NCBI GenBank assembly: GCA_027186245.1
Contig: CP114498.1
Coordinates: 4,285,501-4,349,500, forward strand
Direction of reading: 5' to 3'
Origin: Coriaria nepalensis
Lineage: Eukaryota > Streptophyta > Magnoliopsida > Cucurbitales > Coriariaceae
DNA: 64,000 nt
Shown here: piece by piece, positions 23,530 to 37,337 of the stretch
Position numbering within the stretch: position 1 is the stretch's first letter
Layout of the letters: the number at the start of each line of letters is the position of its first letter
Position numbers and translations under genes: made by a program
The notes under the pieces: model-generated
What the model was told of the DNA's origin: nothing
Database searches by the model: none
What the model saw: the letters and a program-made list of their open reading frames with translations, nothing else

Positions 23530-24356
23530 ATGGAAGAAGATCCCGAGTAGATCAATGATTTTGATGTGGCCGATCCTATAGAAGTTTTGGTTGATTCCTG
23601 TAGTGGCTCTCCATATTCTTCTGAACGGGTGTCTGGTCTCATGGACCACCATCCTAATGCCAATATTCTTGACATGGTCGAGGAGGTAGAACTTATTCCA
23701 AACGATGTTAAACTTGATACGATGTTAAACTTCCTCATCACAAACCCGATCGAGCTTCCCAAGGAGTTCTATCCTCTTAAGGCTAAACTTCATTCATTTT
23801 TGGAGCAAGGTGTAGCTTTGGCCGAACATGATCCTTTATTGGAGGTGCTACCTACCGATTTGCATGAATAAGTGTACTCTGGCTGAGTTGATGGCCACCA
23901 ACAGATCTGGTTCAAAAGTTGTTAGGAGAGAGCAAATGACTTACTTCTCTTCAGAAAGAGGAATCCAACATATGATACTGGGCTCTCAAGTTTCTTGTGG
24001 AACACGACCAAAAGCTAAGCCATTTAGACCGAAAGGGAAATCAGATTAAGGAGGAGCAAGATTGCCTTCAATAGCTCCACTCGGAGTGTAATGGCCTTAA
24101 TTCTGAAATCACCAAACTTGAAGCTCAGCTTGATGACTTGAGGTTAAAATGGTTCTGACATCTTGGAGGCTATATCGGACCTTAAAGTAACCCATCGACG
24201 AGAAATCTAGGTAGTCAATCATTTCGCATCGACTTTATCGAAAGCCGAACAACAGTCGAAACTCGCTAAAATGCCATGCTGACGACTATTGAAATTCTCA
24301 GCGGCATTGATCCTTTGTGAGATCATCAAATAACCATCATAGATTCGCTCATTTGA
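23530..24356 (+). pseudogene. Decayed ORF of unrecognised repeat element, copy C
   Basis: The ATG at 23530 opens MEEDPE and is followed at once by a stop. The frame resumes as INDFDVADPIEVLVDSC, ILDMVEEVELIPNDVKLD, then LHSFLEQGVALAEHDPLLEVLP. Further stops and frameshifts follow before IIDSLI and a stop at 24354-24356. It is homologous to 16448-17305. The combination of two copies, each preceded by an LTR-like segment, argues for one transposable-element family, not a duplicated host gene. Confidence 0.6.
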
Positions 24357-26040
24357 CCCTTGATGTATATTCTCCTTTTTTTTTTTTTTTTAATTATTTC
24401 CTCTTTCGGTTGGTTAGGGCAAAAAATAATGTCGTTCTACTTTCTGATTTAGTCTATATTTTATAAATTGAAGAAAATTTCCAATCTTTTGAGGTCTCGA
24501 GAAATAGGTTAAAGATATTTATCGAATCTAATCCCACAAAATCCTATTTGAAATATTTTAATCTCTTTGATAATCTCAATTAAATCTAGATAATCAAGAT
24601 ATAACCTAGATAATTTGAGATAATTCAAATAGTTAGAGATAATATCCAGTTAACCAAAATTAATCTAAGATAAACTCGTTAAAGGATTTTGCTCCTTAAA
24701 GATATTCTTCAAAGATTAATTAAGATTAAATTTTGAAATTTGATTACCTCGAGTTATTACAACAAGTCAGTCAAGAATAATGTGGACTTCTTGACCGAAT
24801 CGAACATGATCAAAAAGTTCTAGCCAGACATGTTCACTTTCGGTAGGACTTGCTCCTTATTTGTTCATCAAAATTCAGCGTAGTGTGAACACGTATGTGC
24901 CCACTTGCCTTTTGACTTGTCATGGCTGAAAACTAAGGGTATCATTCCTTTTCTACTTTTCTTACACCTCTTACTTTTCTTGATCCAATAAAAAAAAATC
25001 CCTAAGAAGCCTCTATGATCTTTCCAAATCAACCCTCCAAAAATATCATCCTCTTTTTTTTTCTTGATCAAAAGAACTCCTTTTTTCCCTCTTATTTCAG
25101 CCATAGTGGTCCCCATACTTTTCAACCGATTTAAGCTTCCCATTTGGCCAATCGAACACATCTTTTGCTACAAATTTTGACCAAATGTAAATGATGATAT
25201 GGTCCCCACATGGCTTAGCCAAAATTCAAGGGATGATAGGTACTATTGTACCTTCTCTTTATATATGTTACACCCCTTTCCCTCTCCCTCCACATAAAAT
25301 CAAAAGAAATCATATAATCTTTCCTCTACAATAAAACACATCCTCTCTCTCTCTATCCCATCAAAACCGGGAAGCCCCTTTTATTCCTCCGCTATTGCAC
25401 TTTCAAACTCTCATTTTTCTCAATTTAGCTTTGGTTGGCAATCGAAAGCTCATCTCGACCAGGGAATCGTCATCACATATTTTTCTCTTCGCGTTGCTAT
25501 AAGTCTTGAAAACCCAATCCTCTATTGAAAACCTCCTAAAAAAAAACTTCAAGAACAAGTAAGTAATCTATTTTTTTGACCCTTAAGGTAGTAATCGACT
25601 TTTTGTAGGTGTTTAAATTTGGCCGAATTTCATGGCTTGTCCATCTTGAGAACTTTTCTTGATTTAAAATGGGTTAACCCATTGCATAGGATTGATGGGT
25701 AAGCTCGCTCTGCAATTGGCGATCCAATTTTTATGGTGGTTTTGAAATTGGAGGCTGCCTTTCCGAACTAAAAATATGTTTTCTCTTCACAGCTTGTTGC
25801 CCTTTCAATGTGAACAAATCACCTATGATAGTTGGGGTACGTCTCGATTGAAGTCTTGGCCTAGTCCAATCAAGATAAAGTGGAATGAGTGGATCACTCA
25901 CTTCAAGCCTGAGGATGCACTTATAATTCATCAAAACTAAAGGGATACACTTATAATATCACTAAACCGCAATGAATTCACATATAATTTGCCCTTTATA
26001 TAATCATGTCCTAATTTATGCTAAGAATGTGATTTAATAT
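24357..26040 (+). mobile_element. Copy C interior with promoter-like block and short ORF remnant
   Basis: 24357-25200 is AT-rich and parallels the region after copy A's ORF. From 25258 there is a promoter-like stretch (TTTATATATGTTACACC), then a CT-rich leader-like segment to about 25560. A short open stretch around 25795-25938 reads CEQITYDSWGTSRLKSWPSP then KWNEWITHF and a stop. Its SWP.P...W..W pattern vaguely recalls plant mobile domain (MAIN-like) proteins carried by transposons. This last assignment is weak. Confidence 0.3.
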
Positions 26041-26460
26041 TTTTATCAAGGACGGACCACCGAAATTATTCTAAGGAGGGCACAATTTGAAGAGTACATA
26101 AACAGATGTTCTAACATCAACATAAGAGGTTGATCTTATATTTAATATAAAAAAAAACTAAAATAGGGTAATATATTTAATAGAAACACAATATTTTAGA
26201 AGATACTCTTTTGAAAATTCTAAAAAAAATATAAATATAAATTTAGTAATACATTGTATATGAATAAGGGTGAATGAACATGACAACTAATAAAATTTAA
26301 AGGTAAGATTTATAAATATTGGTAAGGTTAATTAAGTCTCATATAGGAAATGTAAGTTTTAAGAACTTAGTATACAAGAAAGATAGATCATCCCATTTGT
26401 TGAGTAATTTTGAGTTAGAAGTTCAAATTTCTAATATAAAATAATATAAAAGTCTAATAT
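26041..26460. other. AT-rich intergenic DNA
   Basis: No gene is seen. The words GGACGGACCACC near 26051 and a general lack of long ORFs suggest old transposon sequence, but no ends were identified. Confidence 0.3.
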
Positions 26461-26680
26461 AAAACCAAATTTGGATTCTAATATAAAATAATAAATTAGT
26501 TGAGAAAGAAAAGTGAAAATAATGAAAAATTAAGGATGAAAGAATAATAAACTTATTTTTAATGATATGGCATGCATATCATGTCAATACCGGTGGTTTG
26601 AATTTCATTCATATAAGCTAAAAAGTCTCATTTATATTATATAGAGACTAAAAAATTAGTTTAAAACTACATACGGATGA
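26461..26680 (+). repeat. 220-bp direct repeat, left copy
   Basis: Nearly identical to 27676-27895; by eye only two single-base differences were noted, at 26497 and about 26628. It contains GATATGGCATGCATATCATG and the arm-like AAAAAGTCTCATTTATATTATATAGAGACT. It reads like the right arm of a foldback element whose inverted left arm lies at about 26740-26885. Confidence 0.85.
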
Positions 26681-26739
26681 TATCAGAATTCGACCCATAT
26701 TAAAATATTTGATTCATTGATTAAAATATAGGGTAATTC

Positions 26740-27940
26740 ACTTTTTCGTCTTTGTATACTTCGATTTTTATAAATTCACCTCTACGTAGTTTTCAGAAAA
26801 CTTTTTAGTCCCTATATAGTTTAAATGAGACTTTTTTGTCCCTATAAATGGAATTCAGACCATCAGTGCTGACATGGCATATTGAGTCACCCTTAATATT
26901 TTGTTATTTCTCTTTGTCTCTCCTACGAATTTATTATATTCTTTTATAATCTATCTTCTTAAATATTTAGAAAAAAATATGAGAAAAAATGCCGATCCAG
27001 TTTGTCCGAAAAAAATGGATCAACTATTTTGTGAGAAAAATCGATTGAAACAAATTGATTTCTTTACGAGATATCTAAATCAAATCGAGTCTTTAGGAGA
27101 AACTCGATTGCATCAATTCGATTATTTTCCATGAAGAACCAAATATAATGATTGCAGTTCACATATTCTTCTTAGAAACTTGAAAAAGAAAAAGAAAAAA
27201 AAAGAAGATCAAACCAAACATTCATTGGAGGGCTGGTTTGAGTTTTTCATGGAGAAGAAATTGAACTCAGATCCTCGAAGAAGACTCAGACCCAGTTGCT
27301 AGTTCGAGCTCTTCTCTGCAAAGAAGAACTTGAACTCAAATTTTTAGGTTCAATTCTTCTTCGCCTAGAAGAAATCGATTTCTTGTCTGCGAAGAACTTG
27401 AACCAAACATCCCATGGACTAGTTTGACTCTTTTTTTTTTTTCAAGATTTTGAGAAGAAGATGAATTGATATCATTCGATTTGATTCTTCGTAATGAATA
27501 ACTGAATCAATATAATCAGGTTTCTCACAAAAACTTGACTCAATTGTATATCCCATGAAGAAATTGGATTGTTTCAATCGATTTTCCTTGCAAAAAGTTG
27601 AATAATTTCAATCCATTTTTCTCGAGAAGTTGGACCGAGTGTAGGTTTTTTTCCTATCATTTTTTCATTTAACAAAAAACCAAATTTGGATTCTAATATA
27701 AAATAATAAATCAGTTGAGAAAGAAAAGTGAAAATAATGAAAAATTAAGGATGAAAGAATAATAAACTTATTTTTAATGATATGGCATGCATATCATGTC
27801 AATACCGGTGGTTTGAATTTCATTCATATAAGCTAAAAAGTCTTATTTATATTATATAGAGACTAAAAAATTAGTTTAAAACTACATACGGATGAATTTA
27901 TAAAAATTAAATTATATAAAAACTAAAATAGGTACATGCA
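26740..27940. mobile_element. Foldback-type element with long inverted arms
   Basis: The left arm at about 26740-26885 contains TTTTTAGTCCCTATATAGTT, AAATGAGACTTTTTTGTCCC, GAATTCAGACCATCAGTGC and TGACATGGCAT. The right arm at about 27780-27940 holds the inverse complement in the same order: ATATGGCATGCATATCATG, ACCGGTGGTTTGAATTTCATT, AAAAAGTCTTATTTATATTA, TAGAGACTAAAAAATTAG and ATGAATTTATAAAAATT. Arms are about 150 bp and imperfect. The interior (26890-27670) has no recognisable protein. It is rich in 'GAAGAAATCGATT / CGAATTGATTC'-like words repeated in both orientations. A non-autonomous Mutator-like or foldback element is the simplest reading. Confidence 0.6.
27676..27895 (+). repeat. 220-bp direct repeat, right copy
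   Basis: Partner of 26461-26680. Their starts are 1215 bp apart. The flanks differ completely on both sides, which gives sharp repeat boundaries. The near identity implies a recent duplication compared with the arms of the foldback element. Confidence 0.85.
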
Positions 27941-28617
27941 TCCAAATTTTATAAAGGCACTGCAAGAAATACTATAGTCAACAAGTATGCATTTAGAAGC
28001 CTCGCGAAATTTAATAATCTCATAAAATAAAAATGATATATTTAGCATAACATAACATAAATCATTCATTGATAATAACACAATATTAAATGGCCTTTTT
28101 TTATTCGATTTTTTATTTGGAATTGAATGAAAATTTTATTTCATTTCATTTCATTATTTGATTTAAAAAAATGATAAAGTGAGAATAATTTTTTAATTTC
28201 ACTCAAACAAAAAAATCATTCTTTCATACTTAGCTAAACAGATATCTTTAATGTAAATCAAAGTAAGTATCCATTTACTTATGATTTTTTTTCATATTTC
28301 TTAAATTTTACTATAATAAAAAATCAGTATTCTCATTTATATTCATATTTATTTCTTGTATAAGCAAACATATATTTAAAAAAATCATAATTCTCTTTTT
28401 TTTTTTTTTTATTCTGAGCAAAATTATATCACATGCTACACAATTTAGGAACATATTGCAGGATTCAAATTCATACCCAAAATCTCAATGCAATCACTTT
28501 GAAAACTAGTCCTAATGATTAACTGGCCTACGCAGTGATTAGCATCGTAAAATACTTCCCTCCATCCCAAACACGTCTCCCCAAAAATCCGTGCCACCAA
28601 TTCACGTATTATAATAA
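27941..28617. other. AT-rich intergenic DNA
   Basis: Nothing recognisable except AT-rich, T-run-containing sequence. ACTTCCCTCCATCCCAAA at 28553-28570 resembles the 'CTCCCTCCGTCCC' start of some mariner/Stowaway-type MITEs and lies just before the hairpin element. Confidence 0.35.
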
Positions 28618-28903
28618 GTAGATAATTAATTTAATCCCACTTACAGAAGTCTCGCATCAATTTGGGACCATATTCATTCGATAGTGTAGGTATTCTACTT
28701 TGCATTGACTCTACGAAAGTGGCGGCTAAAATTAAGTAAACCTTCTAATGTCAAGTAGGTTAGGTTAATACACTTATCATTTCCGTATTTCAAATGAATA
28801 TCAGTTTGCAAAGTAGAGAATATCCGCTATCAAATTATTATGGCCCGAAGTTGATCATCATCGTAAGTACTACTGTAAGTGATTGTAAGTTAATTATCTA
28901 CCG
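28618..28903. mobile_element. MITE-like long hairpin
   Basis: The left arm at 28618-28706 (landmarks GTAGATAATTAATTTAA, CACTTACAG, TTTGGGACCATATTCATTCG, TATTCTACTTTGCA) is the inverse complement of the right arm at about 28806-28903 (TGCAAAGTAGAGAATA, CAAATTATTATGGCCCGAA, CTGTAAGTG, TTAATTATCTACC). Arms are about 90-100 bp and imperfect, around a loop of about 100 bp, giving a 286-bp palindromic unit. No coding capacity. Classed as a MITE. A small-RNA precursor is the alternative. Confidence 0.65.
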
Positions 28904-29563
28904 AAAATATTTTACTCTGTGGAAAGATGTGGAGAGCTAATAATTGTATGCATAGCACAGTTGACAACCTTGTCAAGATTTTGGACGTGTCTTCTATTAT
29001 TTCGTAAATACATAACTTAATATTAAGTGGTTTTAATGTTATATAAATTCAAAGATGCGGGTAATTACTTATCAAGAATGGGTAGCCACCAACGAAAACT
29101 GTCCAACTTACGGCCAAAATTTAAAAAGTGGGTCCTTCTAAACCCGATGAGATTGCCCAGAAAATCTGCACATAAGAGCAAGTCGGTCTGGCTTTAGTTA
29201 ATATGAATCGAACTTCACATTCCGTCTGCACTGAAGGGGTTCGGACATAGTAAAAAAGGACGTAGTTAAAGTTGTTTGCAAGAAGTAATGGATCAAAATT
29301 GGTTCTAAAAAATGGCCAATTGATCAATCTCGTCTTCTTGTTTATTACTGTCTATAAATTCCGAAGAAATACATACTTAGGCCAATTCATGTACCCACTT
29401 GGAAATAAGCAAATGAAGGATAGCTTATAGAGTAAAAATAGTTAACTAACTAATTAATAAATAAAATAAACGATACTAGAGTTACAGTCTAATTAAAGGC
29501 CTTTTATGCTTCTTCCTTTAATTATAGAGGAAGATCTCCATGATCTGTATCTCATAATCTCCA
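28904..29563. other. 3' flank of NIMIN copy B
   Basis: Intergenic sequence with no recognised gene. The stretch nearest 29563 should hold the 3' UTR of the NIMIN gene. Confidence 0.35.
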
Positions 29564-29953
29564 TTAAAGTGAAAGGTTAAGATCTAACCCTTTTTTAATA
29601 ATCTCCTCCTTCTCATCATCATCTTCTTTGATTTGTGGGGCCCCTAAATCCCCCGCTAACAAACTAACACTAGGGCTTGCAAGGTGATCATGATCATCGT
29701 GTTCACTCTCTTGCATGAAATCTTCACGTACGAAAAGTGGCTTCCAAGCCTTTTTATCATCATGATCATTGTCATTAACTACCGTGTTGAGCTTCTTAAT
29801 CAAGCATGAGTCCGAGTGATTAAACAGACGATCACGAGTATATTGAATGTTCCTTACAAGATCATAGAACTTCTCCATCTTCTCTTCTTCATCTTCATGA
29901 TCATCTTCCGGCCTTATTTTCCTCTTCTTTGAACTCTCCACGGCTGCAGCCAT
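29564..29953 (-). CDS. NIMIN-type NPR1-interacting protein (copy B)
   Basis: Intronless 129-aa protein. Basic KKRKIR at residues 9-14 could be a nuclear signal and is followed by an acidic patch. MEKFYDLVRNIQ at 26-37 is the NPR1-binding type motif seen in NIMIN1/2-class proteins. AWKPLFVREDF lies mid-protein, and the last residues LDLNLSL form an EAR repression motif. Length and motif order match the NIMIN family and the paralogue at 14215-14592, though overall identity is low outside the motifs. The ATG is at 29951-29953. A (CT)n tract at about 29957-29980 places a GA repeat in the mRNA leader, just before the start codon. The likely role is repression or timing of NPR1-dependent defence genes. 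Confidence 0.9.
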   Translation of the reverse strand: MAAAVESSKKRKIRPEDDHEDEEEKMEKFYDLVRNIQYTRDRLFNHSDSCLIKKLNTVVNDNDHDDKKAWKPLFVREDFMQESEHDDHDHLASPSVSLLAGDLGAPQIKEDDDEKEEIIKKGLDLNLSL

Positions 29954-30017
29954 CTGATCTCTCTCTCTCTCTCTCTCTCTTTTGTCGTTTCTGCCTTATT
30001 ATTTATTAATAATGATG

Positions 30018-30032
30018 ATATATATATATATA
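30018..30032 (-). promoter_or_regulatory. TATA-rich stretch upstream of NIMIN copy B
   Basis: ATATATATATATATA, about 65-80 bases before the ATG. It could serve as the TATA box and would put the transcription start near 29990, with the GA repeat inside the leader. Confidence 0.4.
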
Positions 30033-31732
30033 ATTAAACGAAAGACCTAATACAAAGAATGAGCCAGTACATGATCCAAATTACGTACAGCATGTAGTTT
30101 CTAGGTTCCTTCCTAGTGGCTTCTGCGAGGAATCTAAGATTCATCGTCCTATTTTCGTTGTGTATATATAAATTATTATGGTCATATTTGTTATGTAATA
30201 TCAATTTCAATGATTTTTTTTTTTTTTTGTTATCACTCATATGGAATTTACCTGGGCTTTGGCCAAAAAAAAAAAAAAAAAAAAAAAAAACCATGCCTTT
30301 TTCTCACTCTTCTCGAATATAAATTTCCAATCAAATACAACAAGCATATTTTTCAACCCTTTTTTTCTTTCACTGGAAAAAGGTTGGGCTCCGGAACCCG
30401 TGAAGATATTATTTAATATAGTCTTAGTGGTCGTCTCGTCTTGTCTCTAACCTCTAACTGTTTGTACCTGCTTATGTTATATGCATATGACATGAGCACA
30501 TGTGAAAATGTAAGATGGTTTCGTACTCACTTTCTCACTGTTTTTTGACCCACCATAATTATATGAAGGTAGTTGACTAAGAGCAAGACTGGGTACACTA
30601 CGAGTGCTATTTAAGAAGGTGTTTAGTTCCTTTTTTTTTTTTTTAATGGAAATAAAATTAAAATAAATAATATATTTTTATTTAGTGTATTTTATTAAAA
30701 TTAGAGATTTTTTTTAAGCATTTAATATGAGAAATGATTAATTAAAAAAAAAAAAAACGTATTTCGAACGGAATATAATAATTAATTATATTCTCTTTTA
30801 TTTTCACTTCTTAATCTATTTAATTATCTATTAAAACCATTACTTTTTTTTATATGAAATAGACTTGCGGCCCATAATCGGGGCCCGACTACTACTAATT
30901 GTTTTCAAAGTGAAACCGGGCATTAGGAATGTGCATCTGTCTGGTGTTTTGGCTTTTGAACATTTCCATGGTAAACTCAAATGGCTTGATCAAAACTTTC
31001 ATTCATGTTTAATAATATAAACCTGCGGCTGATATTTTTTCTTGTTAAAAAAAAAAAAAAAATTAATAGGTTAATAAATTAATAATAATAATAATTATTA
31101 TATTATTAAATTTTAACATTTAAATCATCTTCAAGAACAATTAAAAATGAAAATTAACTCTATTCAAAAAAGCATCACGAAACACTGAACATAATAAAGA
31201 AAGAAAGGAAAAAAAAAAAAAAAAAAAAAAACAACTTGAAAAACAAATAGAATCATGCAACACCAGTTACACCATTCAAGATTGAAGGGAAGGAAAATAA
31301 AAAGAAACTCACTAATATACTTTAAATTTATCATTTGAGTGATCCATCCGCTCGAGTTTCGATCGGATTAATCGGTATTGATTTTCATCACATCAGTCTG
31401 GACTGTGAGCCCAACAGTTAAATGTATAAGAATTAAAAAGGAAGTTTTGACAAACAACGTTCTTAAGGGCTCAACCAGCCGGGCAAGCAAAAGCAATTTG
31501 AATTTGAGAGCGATCTTTTTCATTTGCAATAGAGCAATTACAGTCTGTTGTTTTAGCATTTCTACAAAAGAGTACTATCAAAGATATATAAAAAATGAAA
31601 AAAAAAAAAAAAAAAAGTAATTATGTTAATACTACTACTACTAATAATAAATAAGTGCAAGCTTTCATCTACTAGACCATATTCTTCAGCGAGGTGCAGA
31701 TGAAGAAGACACATAAAACACGAGGGACCATT
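30033..31732. other. Intergenic with long homopolymer tracts
   Basis: No gene is seen. Poly-A or poly-T runs occur at about 30217-30228, 30265-30290, 30632-30644, 31046-31061, 31208-31230 and 31599-31616. Short ORFs here are products of these runs. The rightmost part should include the kinase 3' UTR. Confidence 0.4.
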
Positions 31733-34230
<2,498 letters not shown>

Positions 34231-35250
34231 TTGCTTCAAGAAATAGAGCTAGAAAAACTTATTTTAGATCCACCGCCTCAAATTTGATCCAATGTGAAAC
34301 CTTGTCTGCATAAATAACAAAACTAAAGAATCATCCTGAGAAAGCAAGTAACTAAAAATATGTAGCACAGCAGAATATCAGCATTATATTATTATCAAAG
34401 CTATGAGATATAAATTTCTACCGACCCTTGGTAGCTAAACAGATAACCAAAGCCCACGAAACAGAGATTTGGCGATAACTTACAATTCCTATTATTGTAT
34501 TAAACATCGATCAAGCTGTATCCTGTATTGGTTTCCTAAGAAAGGCTAAGAAAGTCAGAGGAGACCAAGCTCGCAGCTAGAAACTCATCTAATATAAAAA
34601 TCTAGGGATCTCTGGCTTATATCAGCTTCCCTATTTCCTCTGAACAGAAGGGGAAGAAGCAAAAACATAGAGAGACAGAGAGAGAGATCATCTGCATCCA
34701 GCTTTATTTGGTAAGGAAACCTCAAAAGAAGTTAAGGAAGTTGAGGTTGAAATATGTTATACTTCACATTTCCCAATTTTCTGAGCAACCAAACAGATCC
34801 GATAAATTTAAGATAAAAAGGTTATTATTGTTATTTGAGAGTGATAGAGAGAGAGAGAGAGAGAGAGAATCTAAATCCACGCCTCAACCGGACGAAAATA
34901 AAGTCTCAAAAAATAAATCAAAATGAAAAAATCGATCTAAGACATGATTTTAACAAAAAAATAATGATACAAAACGGAAAAAATAAAAAACCAAGAGCTA
35001 TTTAGGGGCAGATAAATTAGAAGGAGATGGAATCTCACCGTCACCGATCAAATCAGGAGCGTAATCGGAACTGTGAGAAACGGCGGAGACATATATCCCA
35101 GTGGGGCCGGTATCCAAAATAGAACTTGACGACAATAGGTAAACCTGAGATACAGATCTCCCTTGAGAGAATAGAAGTAATGGAGATTTCTTCTGTACTT
35201 CTTCTTCTTAGTCTGGTTTAGAAGAGAGAGAAAGAGAAAGAGAGAAGGAT
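34231..35250 (-). other. 5' UTR exons and leader intron of the GSK3-like kinase
   Basis: A 3' splice site (TGCAG, with exon side ending at 34305) and a 5' splice site (ACG|GTGAGATTCC, exon side from 35039) define a leader intron of 733 bp. It contains a (GA)n microsatellite at about 34843-34868. The leader exon runs from 35039 up to roughly 35215-35250 and is CT-rich in the sense direction (GA-rich on the + strand at 35219-35248). The transcription start is not fixed. Confidence 0.55.
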
Positions 35251-36171
35251 GATGAGTTTGCTGTGGATGCTTTTCGGTTTTCTTATTTGTATAAATTATT
35301 ATTATTTCTTTTTTTTCTTTTTTTCTGGTATTTGTTTGATAGCACTATGCAGATGTGTGTTGTCTGGGCAGTCAAAGTCAACGAAATAGCTCAAACATTT
35401 ATGAATTGAATGAATTGATGTCCTCGTTTTTTTTAATCTACTTTTCCCAACTTTCCCCACTCCCCGTCCCGCTTTTTTGACCGTTCAAACCTCGCTCTCT
35501 CTCTCTCTCTCCTTGATTTGCTTAATGATGTTTTCGTTAATTAAACCCAGCTTTAATCACCATTTGGCCACAATTATGAATATTAAAATTAAAGCGTCTA
35601 TCTTATAATGATGAATCCCAAAAATTATAGTCATAATATATACGAGATCAAAATAATTATGATAATTATGATAATTATAATAATAATATTTTAAATTATA
35701 AGAATCCATTTTACCAACTTAAATAAGAAGAAACATAAAGATAAGTTAGAGAAAGTTGAAAATGAATAAAATAAATATTTAAATGATTCAGAATATACTT
35801 AATATAAGAGATCAATTGGTAATATATTCTCTATAAGTTATCAAACCATTTTCTTGATAATAGTTGTATTGCTGCTAAACTTCTTTGGTGTATTTTTTTT
35901 AATGAAAATTTTCAATTATTATTTTATTATTTTAAATAGTGATTGTAGTATTTATTTATATTTTATTTATTAATTATTTTTATCTTTATAATAAATATGA
36001 ATTTTTCCAAATTTTAGATAAGAGAAAATATACATATCCCATAGTTTATATAATATTTGATAGTATATTATTATTAATTATATTTTAAATAAATTTATAA
36101 AATTTAAATAATATCCCTTTAAATTTATAGATAACAAAATAGAGGTGCGATGAATACGCAAAACTATATTA
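35251..36171. other. AT-rich intergenic DNA
   Basis: No gene is seen. It contains the upstream region of the kinase, with a CT repeat at about 35493-35512, and then very AT-rich sequence. Confidence 0.4.
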
Positions 36172-37336
36172 TTACCAACTTTGATGGATACCAAGTAGGA
36201 TCAGCGTAGGTGGTGTATGCTTGTAGGCTATTATTCTGAGTTGGGCCTGATGAACCGATCTGATCACTTCGTAAATATAAATGGTTGGCCCACAGCCCAA
36301 TAAACCCGACCCTTTAGCTCCAGAAGGTGAATGGCGATTTGGAGAACAGGGAAAATTCCTGGTTGACGCCATTTGAGGAGAGAAAACCGCCACGATCTTG
36401 TCAGCCCTCCCGTCCGTTCTATGTGCTCCGATGGGCGATATTTGTCGCCGCCTGCGTCAGATACAACGGTGATTCAAGGAGTTTGATGCGTTGCTCATAG
36501 TTGAGGAGGTAGTCGAAAGTTTCCTAGATGGATGGTAATTCGCAGCGGTTGGTAAGGCACATGATAAATGGGTCAAATTCATGACCCAATCCTCCAAGAA
36601 TATAGGTTATGAGATCATTTGGAGAGAGAGGGTGTCTGATAGTAGCGAGTGTATCCTTTTGAGATTTCATGAATTGGAAATATTCGGTGATACTTTTGGA
36701 GCCCTTCTTGGTGGAGACCAAGGCGACGTGGAGTTGCTGAGCATGAGCGTTTGATTAGGTCGAGAACATGGATGAGAGGGCGGTCCAGATAGCGTGACAG
36801 GAGTTGATTCCAACCACGGCCTGATGTACTTCGACGCTAGAGGCCGAGTTGATAGCGGGGAAAATCAACTGGTCTTGTTGGTTACTACCATTGAGAATAT
36901 GCTGGGTTTGGTTTTGGTGGTTCAGTTGCACCTGAAGAAAGAAACTTAGGTGGTGCCGGGATTGACCCGTCAACATAACCGAAGAGATGTTATACCAAAG
37001 GGTATGGCTTTACCTGTGTTAACCATAGTAGATAATCAGTATTAGTAAGTTTAATTTGGTTCGTTTGATTTAGCTAAGAAAACGGAATGAGAGCGGGAGG
37101 TTCAGCATTAGAAGAGGAAGCCATTGCAGAAGTTATGATCGACATGTATCAACCGTGCTCTAATACCAAAATTGAAAAAATTAGGACAATAACATTATAG
37201 AAAACATAATAACCAATATGAAAATATAATTTGCGCTGTCTTCATTGATTAAATTGTATGCTGTAGATGATAGAGTATATATACTAAAATGATTATTACC
37301 ATTGCATGATGGTTGGAAAAATAAATAGCTTGTAAT
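36172..37336 (-). mobile_element. Copia 5' end: partial LTR, primer-binding site and gag
   Basis: On the minus strand a partial LTR runs from about 37336 to 37173, with a TATATATAC promoter-like core and a CA end. It is followed after three bases by TTGGTATTAGAGCA (about 37169-37156), a near match to the initiator-tRNA-Met primer-binding site TGGTATCAGAGC. The gag start MASSSNAEPPALIPF is at 37124. Further gag (UBN2-type) blocks are SAINSASSVEVHQAV, CHAIWTALSSMF (about 36830-36760) and GSKSITEYFQFMKSQKDTLA, NDLITYILGGLGHEFDPF (36721-36560). Frameshifts separate the blocks. There is no zinc knuckle, protease or pol, so only the 5' end is left. Confidence 0.8.
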
Positions 37337-37337
37337 G

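Noticed and set aside
24868..25161. 97-codon minus-strand frame in the copy C interior
   Set aside because: Lys/Ile-rich low-complexity product, no family, and it overlaps repeat sequence shared with copy A.
30034..30450. Overlapping frames on both strands with Phe or Lys runs
   Set aside because: They are produced by poly-A/T tracts and have no other support.
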